DNA of 17,500 nt from the NCBI RefSeq assembly GCF_964340395.1, contig NC_135562.1, positions 8,392,634-8,410,133 of the forward strand. The letters run 5' to 3'. Every line of letters begins with the position of its first letter. Within the stretch, counting starts at the first letter, position 1. Below, one piece after another: positions 1 to 9,809 of this stretch. Source of the DNA: Glandiceps talaboti (lineage: Eukaryota; Hemichordata; Enteropneusta; Spengelidae). Both the position numbers and the translations under genes were made by a program. The notes beneath the pieces are model-generated. The model was not told the origin of the DNA, did no database searches, and saw nothing but the letters and a program-made list of their open reading frames with translations.

Positions 1-1670
1 GTGTCACTGTACCCCGTTATCCATCCTACAAGCAATATGGACCGGTGGATCACTTTAGAATAGTCTGGGGGCAATTCGGAAGTTATAATGAATATACTGC
101 ATAATGATAAATCACGAATAGATAGTGTAATTGATTGATAATTGGGTAATTAATGGCGTATTTACCAAACACAGCTACAAGCACACGGACGAGATAGTTT
201 CCTGTCTGAGGGTAATACGACCTTCGTGCTCTTTGTTCTTATTATCTTCCCAAGTCTTTGTCAGTCCATTTTACTTATTAGCAAACGATAGAAAAAAAGC
301 TTTCCCACACGATATCTGTTATCTTGTTTTTCAATCTTTTTGTCTTTATTTCTCTAAGAAATGGAACGTTTCTGAAAGTATTTTGAGAAATGTTTTCCCC
401 CTTATATGAGAAATTTGGATACAGGGGAGTTCTTTTTTTTCCACCGTCCCGAATAAGGTCTCAAGCAGTAGGAATGTTAGTAGCCAACATAGTTAGTCAA
501 GGCTACTGTAAATTAAAGACAGAGAGAGTGAAAATGAACCTTTTGAAATACTCCAGACACAATTGTGTTTGCATTCTGAGGGGTTGATAGAAACTCTTAA
601 TGGCCCAGCATGACAGTGTCTTAATTATGGTTGGTGGTGTCCTTCACGGTTTAGTGAGCATTCTAAAACATTTTCAGGAGGGTTCGAGGTGGTCTGAATG
701 ATGTCGATGTGAGAGAATGACACTCTTGGGAAGAAACCCTAGAAATATGCAACATGTTCATTTCTACGTTCGCAAACCATGGCTCGAGATTTTTCCCGCC
801 GAAATCATCACACAAATTGTCGTCAACTTACTTTTTGACGCGTCAGGATTTTATTTTGGATTGCAACTGTCGAAATAATCATACTAAATAAAATTGTTTC
901 AAAATTGATCGCAATGATTATCTTTTTACGGACTTGCAAAGCTCTTTACATGTGTCTGGTTGTAGAGATGCATGCATTTGTAACAATGTTGAAAAATTTC
1001 GCGTTCCATCGTGAATTCCGGAGTAGGTGGGTGTCTCAAACATTGAAAGGTTGAGTCCTTGTCTCGAGTTTCCAAAACTCGTAAATCTTCGGAAAATATT
1101 CCTGTTTTGCCGACTAACCTAGTTTTTGGGGTACAAGACTCGTTCCAACGAACTCCCGGCGTTTTACAACGCCAGACATCGTGTGAGGAGAGTCAACAGA
1201 CAACCTAGCAAACACTCCTGTTAAAGACGTATCGAATTTGTGGCGTCATAAACATGTCATAGTAAACTAATTTTAATAATAATAATATTCAAAAGTATGG
1301 AATTTAAGCCACTGATGAAATTTTATCCGTGGATTTATGGCGAAATTAGTCATTGGCAACAGTATTTGAGTACAAGTTTTTACAACACGATGATTGAACA
1401 CGTTTCGCATGAGTATTGATTCACGCTATTTGGATTGTAGTAAAGTGGTTCCGTGGTGAGATCGGGTCATGATAGTTTATAAGACGTGTCATTTGTTATT
1501 TGTCCCACGGCGATAATATGCCGGTTTAACAGACGTGGGCAATCCAAAATGGAGTTTTTAACATCACAACGACGTACATCTATCTATATAAGTATATATG
1601 AGAATTAAATGTAGTCGGCGAATTCATTTAAAATATCCCATAATATGTAAAGCGTTGTTTCTTTGTGAGG
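1..1670. other. Unannotated AT-rich DNA without supported gene
   Basis: I see no gene or repeat array here. Short open frames at 131-409 and 390-587 have no recognisable domain and look like chance frames. A small perfect hairpin (GGCGTT, 4-nt loop, AACGCC) lies at 1158-1173, and a short (AAT)n tract lies at about 1274-1287. Around 660-760 a CAG acceptor-like site is followed by stops in every frame before any donor, so it is not a convincing exon. Confidence 0.6.
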
Positions 1671-1675
1671 GCAAA

Positions 1676-1708
1676 GGGGTTGGGTGGGGTAGGGTGGGGT
1701 GGGGTGGA
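1676..1708 (+). repeat. G-rich tract, predicted G-quadruplex
   Basis: The plus strand carries six runs of three or four G separated by one- or two-base T/TA spacers, a strong match to the canonical G-quadruplex pattern G3+N1-7. The spacing is close to a GGGGT pentamer repeat (GGGTGGGGTGGGGT type), which suggests slippage from a short motif. A function such as promoter activity is not shown. No gene start is recognised nearby. Confidence 0.75.
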
Positions 1709-1884
1709 GTCTTGTTCCCGGCGATAATATTTTCTATGGACGTTCACCTGTTCTTCCAATAAAATCAAGTCGATCAAAATGTGGCTACAGATTTGACAGA
1801 AGTTTTGTACATGAATTCAAACAACAACTTATTTGGGTAAATATGCTACGCTATATTGATAAGTGTAGGAATGATGTAGGGATA

Positions 1885-1932
1885 ATGGGGGGGGGGCTGA
1901 CACATGGATGGGGGGGGGGGGCTGACACATGG
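1885..1932 (+). repeat. Two-copy direct repeat with poly-G tracts
   Basis: Two adjacent copies of AT, a poly-G run, then CTGACACATGG. The first copy has 10 G and the second has 12 G, so the units are 23 and 25 bp. The non-G portion is identical in both, indicating a recent duplication followed only by G-run slippage. Confidence 0.85.
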
Positions 1933-1939
1933 AATGACA

Positions 1940-3095
1940 TACCGATTATAATAAATTGGCATGACTCAGAAAAACTTTAAAATTGCAAACTATTTTCACT
2001 GGGTATTTTGTACTCATTATACAATATACAGGATGGGACCCTTTATGTGTATAAACTACCCACAATATACACTGAGGAATGGGCTGGGATTTGATGGTTT
2101 CCAGGATGAAAGCCATCCCAGACTACTGTCAGACTCCGAGACCCAGATTGATTGAATCGAAGTCAAAACCAGCCAAATGTATTCCCTAGCCATATACTGA
2201 AATCCCTAGAGGTGTTACTCCGATGAGAAAAACCCAGTGGCGCATATCAAGTGTAGTAATACTAGCATGGCACTTGGCCTCTCACATATCAATTACATGT
2301 CAGATTATTGTAACAATGTAACAATAATGGCCAATGAAATGAAACTAATGTAATCTCAAAATCATAAACCACCATGATATTTGAACTTGAAACAACAAAT
2401 TAAAACCAGAAGTACATGATGTATATGAGCAATAAAAACTATCACGCTACTAGCCAATACACATGTCTGGAGGCCGTACTTCGTCACATAGCACATCAAA
2501 GAGATGTTGAACAGTACGTTTATAAAAACTTGGACTAATTTGATAAGGGTAGCTATTCAAGTGCCGAAATTGATCGAGGCCGGTTTACAAAGTGGATCCT
2601 GAAATTTGTGAAAAGTGACACACGTCTGGGGTTGTCAGGTTTAAGGTCGTTTCATAGTGAAACCCATAGATCATGTCCAAAGAACAATCGCAGTTTATTA
2701 TAACTTTGCTCTAGGCGCCGTGCAACGTACAACAGATACACATGTATGTTTTGAAAGAAACGTATAGAATTCCAGCACTGTCAAATTATCGCGTGAATTA
2801 TCAGGCGTAAATTCTCAACACGCCCTCTAAAAAGACGGTGAGAACGGGTGTGTTGCATGGGTGTTCTTAGCATGTCACTGCTAATTTTGCGATAAGCACC
2901 CCGCTGCTCTAGATCTAAGCATGTAATCATAAAGGCGGTCGTGTTTATGTAATAGTACATAGAACACAATACATTTCACATCCAGAGAAATGCCAACATT
3001 TTCAGTAAGTTCGTCAGTAAAAAACTTATATACATAAAGCTGGTACACCATAAACTCTTACCAACTACAAACTGCCCCCGTCTCTATCCATACCT
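1940..3095. other. Unannotated DNA without supported gene
   Basis: No recognisable gene. Open frames at 1961-2155 (plus) and 2781-2969 (minus) are short and show no domain. A weak hairpin lies at 2304-2328 (ATTATTGT / ACAATAAT, 9-nt loop). Nothing else is supported. Confidence 0.6.
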
Positions 3096-3100
3096 AAATG

Positions 3101-3139
3101 TTTTTTTTTTATAAATAAATAAATAAATATATATATATT
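3101..3139. repeat. Poly-T followed by (ATAA)n and (AT)n microsatellite
   Basis: Ten T are followed by about five ATAA units and then a run of AT dinucleotides. It is a simple low-complexity tract. A homopolymer next to A/T-rich repeats can be the residue of an old retroelement tail on the minus strand, but no element body is recognisable next to it. Confidence 0.85.
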
Positions 3140-4335
3140 ACGAGAAACTTCGAAGGGACGTGAGGTATAGAGAACCTTGGATTTGTAATTCTACCAACCA
3201 TTTGCCGAGTTTTGAATTTCTAAAAATATATGAATGAATGTGAAGTTGATGTGATTTCAAGATGGCCTTGACGAAGTATATATCATGGGAAGTCGTCTTT
3301 TTGTAAACGATACATGCATGATTCATTTTAAAGAGAGGGTTGCCCGAGGCAGAACAGCATCGCACATACTCCTCGGGAATCCCAGTCCTGGCATAGCTAG
3401 TCAGTGACACAGTGCACGGTGTGATCCCTGGGTTGGAACGGCGCAAAAATCTTCAAATACCTTCCAAAAAACGTGAGAATATTGTCATTCGACGTTCAAA
3501 AATTGTTGCTAACACTGAAAACGTGTATAAGCCAAAAAAAAATATTGACATAAATTGGACCGAGGTTTTTTGAAATGGCAGGATATGACGTGCGTGAGAG
3601 AGAAAGGGGAAACCAATACAAAGTCCGTCGAGTGGAAAGGTGATTTACGTACGTAGAGTGTAACGTGACATCTTGTGTTCACTCGGCAGCGATGTGACCC
3701 TCCCAATAAAAAGAGCAATCCCCTTTCCGCCGTGTATGGTATGTCACTTTTTCAACATTGGGGTGTAGCCATGATGTTTTAAGTCTATTATGTTGGTTTA
3801 TCGGTGTGCTATATAACTTAAACCGTTACCGATGGAGTGACTAACACTATTGTTGGCAAAGTAACGGTCTATTTTACGAACGCTTTTGTTTTACTTTCTT
3901 CACAAAATCTTTTACGCCTCGTATCACCCCATAAAAACTCCAAAATTCATAAAGACACTACGTTTTTAGACAATCAGCTTTATTGCCATGTTTGTTAACT
4001 TTATGTTGGGACAGTTGTTTCGTACTTTTTCACTCGATGACAATTAAAGTTCTCTTTGAGATCACATTAACCGATTTGAACGCTGAACCATAAAAATCCT
4101 GCTTTTAAATTAAATTATCATAAAAAGTACTTAAAAGAGTGAAACAATCGGCATAAACAATGTATTATCGTTACCGAATAACTACATCTAAAGTGTCTAG
4201 CCACAATCGATTGAAATTTAAATTCTTCAAAATAGCTTAAGTGTAATTTAATGGGAATGGGGTACAATTCGGTGATGCCGTTTGCTATTCAATTCAAATT
4301 TCTTAGAAATAGTGACATTTTTGCTGACACTTGAA
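3140..4335. other. Unannotated DNA, one slightly GC-richer patch
   Basis: No supported gene. About 3335-3440 is richer in G+C than its surroundings. It contains CCCGAGG (3343-3349) and its inverted partner CCTCGGG (3371-3377), separated by 21 nt, a possible stem-loop. The minus-strand open frame covering it (3138-3446) has no domain I recognise, and the patch may be a fragment of an old dispersed repeat. The remainder is plain AT-rich sequence. Confidence 0.5.
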
Positions 4336-4649
4336 TTTTCGGAAAACAAAAATCTCAACAAATGTCAGATGTTTGCCACTGATATTGAGTAATTCACGGA
4401 GTGGGGTGGAATGTTTAAGCATCTAGTCTAAAATTGACGTCAAAATTACCAAAATGTTACCCGAAATATCAAATTTATGGCCGACGGAATATTTGGTTTT
4501 CTGATAACAAAAATCTCAGTAAGTTTGACAATTTTGCTGCTGATATTAAGTTATTCACGTCGTAGGAGTGCGTATTTATGTGTCTGGTCTAAAATTGATG
4601 TCAAAACACCAAAAAGTTACAAAAAAGCTCAAATTTCTGAGAACGACGG
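4336..4649. repeat. Diverged tandem duplication, 161-bp period
   Basis: Two head-to-tail copies, 4336-4487 and 4497-4649. Shared landmarks in the same order include TTTTC near the start, ACAAAAATCTCA, a GATATT-AGT-ATTCACG segment, GTCTAAAATTGA-GTCAAAA, ACCAAAA-GTTAC, and a terminal CGACGG. Copies differ by many substitutions and small indels, so the duplication is old. Sequence at about 4296-4340 (GTGACATTTTTGCTGAC) weakly resembles the inside of the second copy and may be the edge of a third. The small open frame at 4477-4671 spans the junction and second copy and is not a gene. Confidence 0.8.
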
Positions 4650-5728
4650 AAAGTTGATAGGAGAAACGTGAGCAGTGAACGAGTTCAGAAGAAGAATATC
4701 AACTGACGTAATAATTGTTGTTGATGTCTATTTCACAAACTGCTTTCACGTCTGAAACATATCAGATTACATCTAAGCCACTTATGATGTCACACGTTTA
4801 CTGTTGGGTATCTCTATGACTTACAATGTTTCCTTCCGAGATTAAGATCAATCGGAAGTTGTCTTATCTGGCGTGAAAATAGCCAAATTTGCGTTTCTTG
4901 AAGGACACGTTTGTCTAGTCTGTTTTGGAACTCACAGGAAGGTCACGCATGCAAATCGCGGCGCTTCTCTGTGTACATATATATACATGCTAATACATTG
5001 GGTGGATTCTTATTATCAGTTGACACTACAAGGACACTTCACTTTCACGATCCCTAAAATTGGGCCACACATTATCCATCATCGCCTGTCTCATTTGTCG
5101 TTTCACTCAATACGTAAGACGCAAAAACCATCAAGTGACACCCACCACTTATACGCATTTTGTTTTGTATTGGTTTCGTGTTTTGTTTGTGGTGATATTT
5201 GACACCTTACTTAGGCTATACCAGAAATGCATCCGATTCTAAGTGATACAAACATGTGTAGACAGCCTTGTATAGAGACGTTCACGGGACTGTAACACGT
5301 GTATCACGATAACACAACACATATACATCACTGTAATACCGGTTTCTAGTACTTTGTATTTGAACAATGATAGGTCATCATGTACGCATATGTTCTTTTC
5401 TCATGCAATGGTTGATTCTGACGTCACACGCGACGTTTTTTTTCTATTCTATATATTGTGTAAACGACACACTCAACAGGTAAAAATATTCCTATGTTGT
5501 CAATGTTCTTATCGTATCTTACGTTGTACGTGCCGCTCTCTATCCCTCGTCTCGATGTATCGCCGAGAGAGGGCCCTTTTCCTCCGAGGAGTCGCACGTC
5601 TTGTGAATAAAACAAATGAACATCTTCGACTATGAGAGGTGTTAAAAACGATGTTTTTGAGTGTTATGGTACATGATAAATATTGTATGTCGACAGACAA
5701 AATGAACAGTTGCAAGAATAATCCCAGC
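4650..5728. other. Unannotated DNA without supported gene
   Basis: Several overlapping short open frames occur on both strands (for example 4873-5202 plus, 5354-5635 plus, 5424-5615 minus). None carries a recognisable domain or consistent splice context. About 5520-5600 is locally GC-richer with a CGCCGAGAGAGGGCCC segment, but I cannot assign it to anything. Confidence 0.5.
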
Positions 5729-5935
5729 TCTCACTTACTCTCTCACTCGCTCACCCACTCACTCATCCCACTCACCCACTCGCTCGCTCAACCAACCAAC
5801 CAATCAACCAACAAACCGACCGACCGACCGACCGACCGACCGACCGACCGACCGACCAACCAACCAACCAACCAACCAACCAACCCACCGACCGACCAAC
5901 CGACCGACCTTCTAACTGACTAACAAACCACCTAA
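5729..5935. repeat. Compound tetranucleotide microsatellite: CTCA/CTCG, CCAA, CCGA, CCAA
   Basis: A cascade of related four-base motifs. It starts with interrupted CTCACTCG/CACC units, then CCAA units, then about ten CCGA units (roughly 5815-5856), then CCAA units (roughly 5857-5884), then mixed CCGA/CCAA. Each block differs from the next by one or two bases, as expected when slippage amplifies point variants. It reads open on both strands as threonine/proline-rich and valine/glycine/arginine-rich repeats. These are by-products of the four-base period. Confidence 0.95.
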
Positions 5936-6440
5936 CTATAGCTTGTTTTGGTGTCAAACTGCGCTTTCTTCAAGGTGCAGTCATAACAGGAGTAATAAAA
6001 CAAGTACAAATCTCACTTGATATGAATGTATTTTTTAGGAATACCAACAAAAATAAAGAAGATATATCCGTATGTTATTATACTATTGTCAATGAGTTAT
6101 ATTTTACGTGTAAGTGTCACTGGATTGAGAATGGCATCGAATTTACAAATAGGATGAAAGAACAGACGACTTTAAATCTAAAACTACATCTGCAAAACAA
6201 CAGAAATTCAATGTCATTTGGTGGCCAAGGTCATGTTATTGGGGAACAATAACCGCGGGCAGGTCATTGCCTCGAATATAGTTGACCTGATATTACTCAG
6301 AGGAGGTGAGTGGAATCCATAATACAATTGTCTGAAGTACGTGATGAACAACCCATTATTCCCAACTTATTCCCATCTCATCTTCATCCCGTTATACTGA
6401 CATGTATAATACAAAGGACGTTAGTTAAACAGAATCAACT
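5936..6440. other. Unannotated DNA without supported gene
   Basis: Open frames at 6022-6252 and 6310-6591 (plus) show no family signature. The second runs into the inverted minisatellite copies that begin near 6441. Nothing else is supported. Confidence 0.55.
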
Positions 6441-6516
6441 CGTCGTCTGGATCAACAAAATTCTTGCTACATTTCATCGTCTGGCTCAACACAACAAGCA
6501 TTGCTATTTTCTTGCT
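6441..6516 (-). repeat. Inverted copies of the 43-bp minisatellite unit
   Basis: Read on the minus strand, this stretch carries the same unit as the array downstream. It has CAAGAAAATAGCAATG, then TTGTGTTGAGCCAGACGAT, then AAATGTAGCAAG and a second CCAGACG. The plus-strand array contains near-identical segments: CAAGAAAATGTAGCAATG at about 6634 and TGTGTTGAGCCAGACGAT at about 6791. About two units are present, opposite in orientation to the array and separated from it by about 120 bp, so the region can fold into a long imperfect hairpin. Confidence 0.8.
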
Positions 6517-6633
6517 TATCAAAACACCACATCACCTGTAAGGAGTAAAATTGTTGACATGCCTGAAAAAAGTATACATTGTTGCAATTAAATATGAGTT
6601 GGCGACGATCTGCTGAGATAGTGGTAACTCACA

Positions 6634-6848
6634 CAAGAAAATGTAGCAATGTTGGTAAAATTTTCGTCCAGCTAGACGATAAAATGTAGCAATGTTGGTA
6701 AAATTTTCGTCCACCAGACGATAAAATATAGTAATGTTGGTAAAAATTTATGTCTAGCCAGACGATAAAATGTAACAATGTTGATAAGATTTGTGTTGAG
6801 CCAGACGATAAAATGTAGCAATGTTGGTAATATTTTCGTCCAGCAAGG
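6634..6848 (+). repeat. Minisatellite, 42-44-bp period, about five copies
   Basis: The repeating unit begins AGACGATAAAATGTAGCAAT and continues with GTTGGTAAAATTTTCGTCCA. Unit boundaries (AGACGAT) fall at 6674, 6716, 6760 and 6803, giving spacings of 42, 44 and 43 bp. A first copy lacking its start lies at 6634-6673. The third and fourth units are the most diverged (TTATGTCTAGCC, TTTGTGTTGAGCC), while the outer ones are most alike. Minus-strand open frames at 6532-6714 and 6672-6869 are repeat artefacts with periodic ILPTLLHFIV-type peptides. Confidence 0.92.
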
Positions 6849-7783
6849 CAGCCATTTGTTTCTGATCAATTGACTGTCACTGTATCTGATTTACAAACAA
6901 AATGCAACTACCATATGATCTCCTGAGTTCTGTTGTGGTGGCCATACGTGTGCCACACGTTCTCTTTCGTTTGGTCCCTATGCTTATATGTTACCAGTGA
7001 TAAAGGTACTTTAGAAACCATCTAGGCGTGATTCTCATTGCCATTGTTGTTAACTGGTATTAACCATTCAATTGTACGTAATAGTTAAATGTTTCTCATT
7101 TCATACTTTCAATGAAGTTTTGAGAAAAACTCAGTTTTTTTTAGACAAACTGTATTTTATCGTGTAATCCTATCGTTTCAATTATTATCTCAAATATGAT
7201 TTCGTCTCAGAGTATGTTGTGGAATGTTTGGTGTAAGAGGTTTTTTAAACTTCCTTTATTGTATATGTTATTCTTTTCCCTACAGTTAGTTCTATATATG
7301 GATATTTTTTGTCTGAAATAAACCTAAATATTAATATTAATAACAATAATAATAATTCTCACACCTATTTCCAATATTTCATCGTGGACGTAAAACATTG
7401 TATATAGACCTGTTCCCAATCAAGAGACAAAAACTGCTGTTTAACCCCTTCTAACGAAAACTGAAGAGGGGACTCGAAGATGCCATATTCACGTATTTTG
7501 TTCCCCAGGTAATTAGAACTACATCTGGTCAATATTTATGATATTAGCACGTGAGTAGGGTCAGATCACTTAGAGAGAAAGCTCATAGCTACTGGGTATT
7601 ATACATCTCACGTCGATGTCTCTATTTGGAGTCAGTTTGTATTCTAATGAAGGATTACAAGAATGACATCTATCAACCATCACATGTAATTAGAGGACGG
7701 GTTGTAAAAAACGATATGCCATGAATTTTGCCGAATACGTTATCTTTCTTTGTCAGTTTACAAAGAAAATGCAATAGATTTAT
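6849..7783. other. Unannotated AT-rich DNA
   Basis: No supported gene. A short (ATT)/(AAT) tract lies at about 7327-7356. A CCCTACAG acceptor-like site near 7280-7287 has no open frame or donor that makes a convincing exon. The minus-strand frame at 7673-7867 runs into the adjacent microsatellite. Confidence 0.6.
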
Positions 7784-7883
7784 AAATACATAAATAAATA
7801 TGTAGATAGACAAATATGTAGATGGACACACATATGTAGAGAGACATATGGATAGATAGATAGACAAACATATATATTGATAA

Positions 7884-7918
<35 letters not shown>

Positions 7919-7962
7919 GGCAGCCAGACAGACAGACAGACAGACAGACAGACAGGCAGACT

Positions 7963-8027
<65 letters not shown>

Positions 8028-8045
8028 GAATGAATAAATAAATGT
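7784..8045. repeat. Compound microsatellite: ATAA, interrupted GTAGATAGACA, (GACA)n, (GATA)n, ATAA
   Basis: Blocks in order: ATAA units; a degenerate stretch with ATGTAGA and GACA units; about 18 GACA-type units at roughly 7884-7960 with a few GGCA/GCCA variants; about 16 pure GATA units at roughly 7963-8027; and a short AATA tail. The GATA block is uninterrupted, so it is probably the youngest and most length-variable. The long minus-strand frame (7780-8064), rich in [10 protein letters not shown], is a by-product of the TCTA/TGTC period. Confidence 0.97.
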
Positions 8046-8441
8046 ATTTCGTAAAATTATTCAATGCAATATTTTCTCTTTTAGTAGTTTATTCGCAGTC
8101 TGAAAAGCTTTTCAATAAAAGGAGGTATAATGTCTGAAACAAATTGAAAAACGTACTTTACGGGTAAAATCTATTTATTTTTTTATGTGAACGGTAAAAG
8201 AAATCTGTCTGTATTTATTGGAGAACAACAGGGTTCCACGAGACATATCAGTAAATTGATATTGATAAATGTTTCATTTAATGTCTATTTTGTACTTAAT
8301 ATTATATAAAAAATGAGTTCTAAACCATCTATGAATAAAATCGTCCCTAGCAACTCTATTTACTCACGGTATGGCGCTGTCTAATTTGGTCCACTCTCTC
8401 GTTTTCTTTCAATAATGCTTTGTATGTTTCTAGTTTAGCCT
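8046..8441. other. Unannotated AT-rich DNA
   Basis: Nothing recognisable apart from scattered poly-T and AT-rich runs. No open frame of note. Confidence 0.6.
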
Positions 8442-8631
8442 AGCCCCCCTCCCCTCTCTCTCTCACTGTCAATCTCTCTCACTTTCTCTCTGTCACTATC
8501 GCTCTCTCTCACTTTCTCTCTGTCACTTTCACTCTCTCTCACACTCTCTCTGTCCCTCCCTCCCCCCTCACTCACTCACTCACTCACTCACTCACTCACT
8601 CACTCACTCACTCACTCACTCACCCTCTCTA

Positions 8632-8710
<79 letters not shown>

Positions 8711-8737
8711 ATCTATCTCTCTGGTGTCTCTATCGCT
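8442..8737. repeat. Pyrimidine-rich block with 30-bp units, (CTCA)n and (CT)n
   Basis: A stretch of almost 300 bp in which the plus strand is nearly all C and T with regularly placed A. Three 30-bp units occupy about 8472-8501, 8502-8531 and 8532-8561, each built as CTCTCTCAC, TTTCTCTCTGTC, then a variable end. They are followed by about 14 CTCA units (about 8568-8622), then more than 30 CT dinucleotides (about 8634-8706), and a degenerate TATCTCTCTGG end. Long mirror-symmetric (CT)n tracts are known to be able to form H-DNA triplexes; that property is inferred here, not shown. Confidence 0.95.
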
Positions 8738-9710
8738 AACTCACTACTCTTTCCATATTAGTATTTTTTCATTGTATTGTTGTAATTATGATGACTTTGA
8801 TTTATTGATATTTTATCCTTGACCTTCCATTATCTAATTGTGATGTACTCGTCAGGACGACGTGATCACTATCAGTAATATGGCGACAGGCATGGACAAG
8901 TTACTGATGACCCGATGAAGCTTGTCTGGTCTCCATGGCTACCATTATCACGCCAAACACGACCTCTTTCACTGGGAATCACTTGTGTAGTTTTGACACG
9001 CATATATGCGCACATTTTTGTGTGTGACAAGGACATTGGGTGTTATTTCGATTTTCTCATTCGTCACGACTGTTCCACAGAGATCGCATATGGCATACCT
9101 ATTAAAAGAAATGGCCGCATGGCACGTGCATTCTAATTGCCTATAGAAATGTACATGGTTTATGTTTTGCTTGTTTCAACAGGGAAAGATTTTTCTGCCC
9201 TCTGGGATTACTTCATCAATTCCGATTTTTAGTTGAATTTATGATTTGAAAAGTACACGTCACTGTCAGGCCAACCCAGGTGAACGTTTATCGAAGTTAT
9301 TAATATAATGTCGATTTCATATTGATACTGGTATCAGTAATATTGTAATCTGTATCCTATAAGTTTGTGAAGAATATGAAACGTGACCGATTCGTTGCCA
9401 TGGTAACAAATTCAACACTCTCCATATCATTTTTTATATCATGGTTTCGACTCATGTCCATAAAATGTTGTCCGCAGGGTTCATAAACAAATCACTTTAA
9501 ATGCAGACCCAGATCTCGGTCATCCATCCACATGGCTAATTATCGTAGGACGTACTTGATGTGAATTTTACTCTAGCTCAGGACACACAGAAGGAATTCT
9601 AGTACGTGTTTTTTTACAAAATTGTTAGAATCTAATGCTTGGGGGCGTACTTACTTGAAAATTTACTCTCTGAATGTACTTTAATTAAAATTAAAGAAAT
9701 AGTTGTTCAG
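8738..9710. other. Unannotated DNA without supported gene
   Basis: The plus-strand frame at 8915-9136 (73 codons) has no recognisable domain. The rest is ordinary AT-rich sequence with no repeats that I can see. Confidence 0.55.
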
Positions 9711-9809
9711 GAAATGTATGTATGTGATAGATGTATCCTCTCTCGTCCGCGGGCTGTCCAGGGAGATTGGAGTAGTATGTTGACGAGTCGATGCCCTCTT
9801 GGGTTCATC
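9711..9809 (+). other. Exon-like segment bounded by AG and GTAAGT (weak)
   Basis: A 99-nt stretch preceded by TTGTTCAG and followed by a near-ideal 5' splice donor (GTAAGT at 9810-9815). Only one frame is open through it, in phase 0 at both ends, encoding a 33-residue piece beginning EMYVCDRCILSRPRAV and containing three cysteines. It is GC-richer than its flanks. Against it, the upstream pyrimidine tract is poor, the peptide matches no family I know, and no neighbouring exon is visible within the window. It could equally be chance. An enclosing ATG frame covers 9639-9830. Confidence 0.15.

Noticed and set aside
660-760. Exon after TTTTCAG with a GGTTCGAG tRNA B-box-like string
   Set aside because: All frames stop quickly, there is no good donor, and no cloverleaf or A box can be built around the string.
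2304-2328. ATTATTGT/ACAATAAT hairpin as an RNA element
   Set aside because: Eight A/T-rich base pairs with a 9-nt loop are expected by chance in this composition.
3343-3377. CCCGAGG/CCTCGGG stem-loop as a structured RNA
   Set aside because: Seven pairs with a 21-nt loop is weak, and no surrounding structure or family was recognised.
4873-5202. 109-codon plus-strand frame as a gene
   Set aside because: No domain, no splice context and an overlapping second open frame; chance is sufficient.
5639-5957. Threonine/proline-rich (plus) and valine/glycine/arginine-rich (minus) proteins
   Set aside because: Both are readings of the same tetranucleotide microsatellite on opposite strands.
7780-8064. 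94-codon minus-strand membrane-like protein ([11 protein letters not shown])
   Set aside because: Product of the GACA/GATA microsatellite period.
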